This document shows positions 4,861 to 6,012 of a DNA stretch of 6,012 nucleotides, one piece after another. A program made the translations under genes and the position numbers. This DNA is from Candidatus Falkowiibacteriota bacterium. GTDB taxonomy: Bacteria; Patescibacteriota; Patescibacteriia; Patescibacteriales; GWE2-39-37. Within the stretch, counting starts at the first letter, position 1; every line of letters begins with the position of its first letter. The stretch is taken from positions 1 through 6,012 of the forward strand of contig JAAXVE010000051.1 of the NCBI GenBank assembly GCA_013335665.1, written 5' to 3'. The notes under the pieces were generated by a model. It was not told where the DNA came from, did no database searches, and worked only from the letters and a program-made list of their open reading frames with translations.

Positions 4861-5991
4861 CTATACCCCATCATATTGTCGCATAGTCAGTTGCGACTCG
4901 ATCTGCTTGACTGTTTCAATAACTACGGAAACGACGATCAAAAGACTAGTGCCGCCAATTGCCAAGGATTGGATGTCGGTAAAATAACGCATTATCAAAG
5001 GCAGGATAGCGATCAAGCTTAAGAATAGAGCGCCGGCCAAAAGTATCTTATAAGTAGTATTTGCCAAATACTCGGCGGTGTGGCGGCCTGGGCGGATGCC
5101 AGGAATGAAACCGCCTTGCTTTTGCAGGTTTTCAGCAATCTGATTCGGATGAAAAACCACTTCGGTATAAAAGAAAGTGAAAGCGAACACCAGGATGAAA
5201 TATATGATAGCGTAGAACAGCTGATTCTGGAACAGATCGTAAGTCCACTGCGCTGCCTGAGCAATGAAGTGAGTCTTAGCCTGAATGAAGAATTGTGCGA
5301 CCAACGGCGGGAATAATACGACAGAAACCGCGAAAATGATCGGGATGACGCCTGCCATATTGACACGCAATGGCAAATGCGAAGTAGAGCCGCCGAACAT
5401 GCGGCCGCCACGTAGCTGCTTAGCATACTGGACTGGAATATTGCGCTGCCCCTCGCTGACGATTACAACGCCAACGATAGTCAGAATAGCGATGGCAACG
5501 AACCAAAGCAATGTGAAAAACTGAGTCTGATCGAAGTTCGCCATGATCTGTTGTAGGGATGTCGGGATACGGGAAACGATGCCAGCAAAAATCAAAAGAG
5601 AGATGCCGTTGCCGACCTTGCGCTCGCTGATAAGTTCACCGAGCCACATGACGAATATGGTGCCTGCAGTGATAGTAATAAGCATGACTGCCAGGTCAAA
5701 CGGTGAAAGCACTGGAATGATGTTATGTGAAGAACGTCGCAGCAAAGTGATCATGCTGAAGCCTTGTAAAGCGGCCAACGGAACTGTCAGCCAACGGGTC
5801 CACATGTTAATCTTCTGGCGCCCTGACTCTTCCTTATTCATTTCTTCAAGTGAAGGGACGATCATAGCCAATAACTGAAAGATGATTGAAGCTGTGATGT
5901 ATGGACCGACACTCATCATAATAACTGAAAAATTCTCCATGCTACCGCCGGAAAAAAGATTCAAAAGCCCCAAAATCTGGTTAGAATTCAA
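4861..5991 (-). CDS. secY: Preprotein translocase subunit SecY, 5' part missing or out of frame
   Basis: The pore subunit of the SecYEG protein-export channel in the inner membrane. The readable frame gives up to 376 residues from a TTG at 5991, against about 430 for the family. The missing part is the cytoplasmic N-terminus, TM1 and the start of the plug region. Seen (numbered from that TTG): plug-adjacent LNLFSGG (10-16), TM2 with GPYITASIIFQLL (29-41), LEEMNKEESGRQK, seven or eight further hydrophobic segments, the HLPLRVNMAGVIP signature (205-217) and the cytoplasmic loop GGFIPGIRPGRHTAEYL (293-309) carrying the conserved Arg contacted by SecA. The TTG is not the natural family start. The same frame has a TGA at 5998-6000, while another frame upstream reads QESLKLLEF, which fits SecY, suggesting a frameshift near 5984-5998. 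It is followed by a terminator. Confidence 0.93.
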   Translation of the reverse strand: MNSNQILGLLNLFSGGSMENFSVIMMSVGPYITASIIFQLLAMIVPSLEEMNKEESGRQKINMWTRWLTVPLAALQGFSMITLLRRSSHNIIPVLSPFDLAVMLITITAGTIFVMWLGELISERKVGNGISLLIFAGIVSRIPTSLQQIMANFDQTQFFTLLWFVAIAILTIVGVVIVSEGQRNIPVQYAKQLRGGRMFGGSTSHLPLRVNMAGVIPIIFAVSVVLFPPLVAQFFIQAKTHFIAQAAQWTYDLFQNQLFYAIIYFILVFAFTFFYTEVVFHPNQIAENLQKQGGFIPGIRPGRHTAEYLANTTYKILLAGALFLSLIAILPLIMRYFTDIQSLAIGGTSLLIVVSVVIETVKQIESQLTMRQYDGV

Positions 5992-6012
5992 GGAGCTTCA
6001 GGCTTTCTTGAA

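Noticed and set aside
5984..5989. GAATTC (EcoRI site) exactly at the suspected secY frame break, hinting at a cloning junction
   Set aside because: A six-base site occurs by chance often, and no vector sequence or chimeric join is visible. SecY homology continues through it on one side and plausibly on the other.
5998..6000. TGA inside the SecY frame, plus the adk TGA followed directly by TAA, as signs of UGA recoded to Gly (code 25) or Trp
   Set aside because: The remaining genes span well over 1,500 codons without any in-frame TGA, which would be very unlikely under recoding. The adk TGA forms a normal ATGA overlap with map. A frameshift explains the secY case better.

Overview
The window reads as a compact bacterial chromosome segment with moderate GC and overlapping or nearly abutting genes. 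No mobile element, CRISPR array or RNA gene was seen. The SecY and Map sequences and the short gene spacing resemble candidate-phyla-radiation (Patescibacteria) genomes. That placement is an impression from protein style and layout, not a proven assignment. In-frame UGA is not used as a sense codon in the intact genes, so the standard bacterial code applies.

Layout. Positions 3-344 (+) hold the 3' end of an unrecognised gene, closed by a strong intrinsic terminator at 351-390. Next, on the same strand, is a histidine-phosphatase-fold protein (392-1000) that keeps the second catalytic His region but lacks the expected N-terminal RHG motif. All remaining genes are on the minus strand and converge on it. 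A hairpin with a U-tract at 999-1024 ends the minus-strand transcript.

Reading the minus strand from right to left (transcription order), secY (4861-5991, incomplete at its 5' end) is followed directly by a strong terminator (4811-4848). A candidate promoter (4770-4796) then starts a seven-gene unit: an unknown 187-aa protein, adk, map, ruvX, a 71-aa membrane-anchored or secreted Cys-rich protein, recO, and an 86-aa unknown protein, ending at 999-1024. Adk and map overlap by four bases. Three other junctions have a stop codon four or five bases before the next ATG with no clear ribosome binding site, which suggests translational coupling. The only sizeable gap inside the unit (2655-2750) carries a large inverted repeat built from heptamers.

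Functionally the unit mixes protein maturation (Map, next to the translocon gene secY), nucleotide balance (Adk) and DNA repair or RNA processing (RuvX, RecO). It also contains three small or medium proteins I cannot assign. The most notable observations are the reading-frame break at the 5' side of secY at the window edge, the phosphatase-like protein without its nucleophile motif, the heptamer inverted repeat before ruvX, and the unassigned genes. I see no convincing new multi-gene defence or mobile system.
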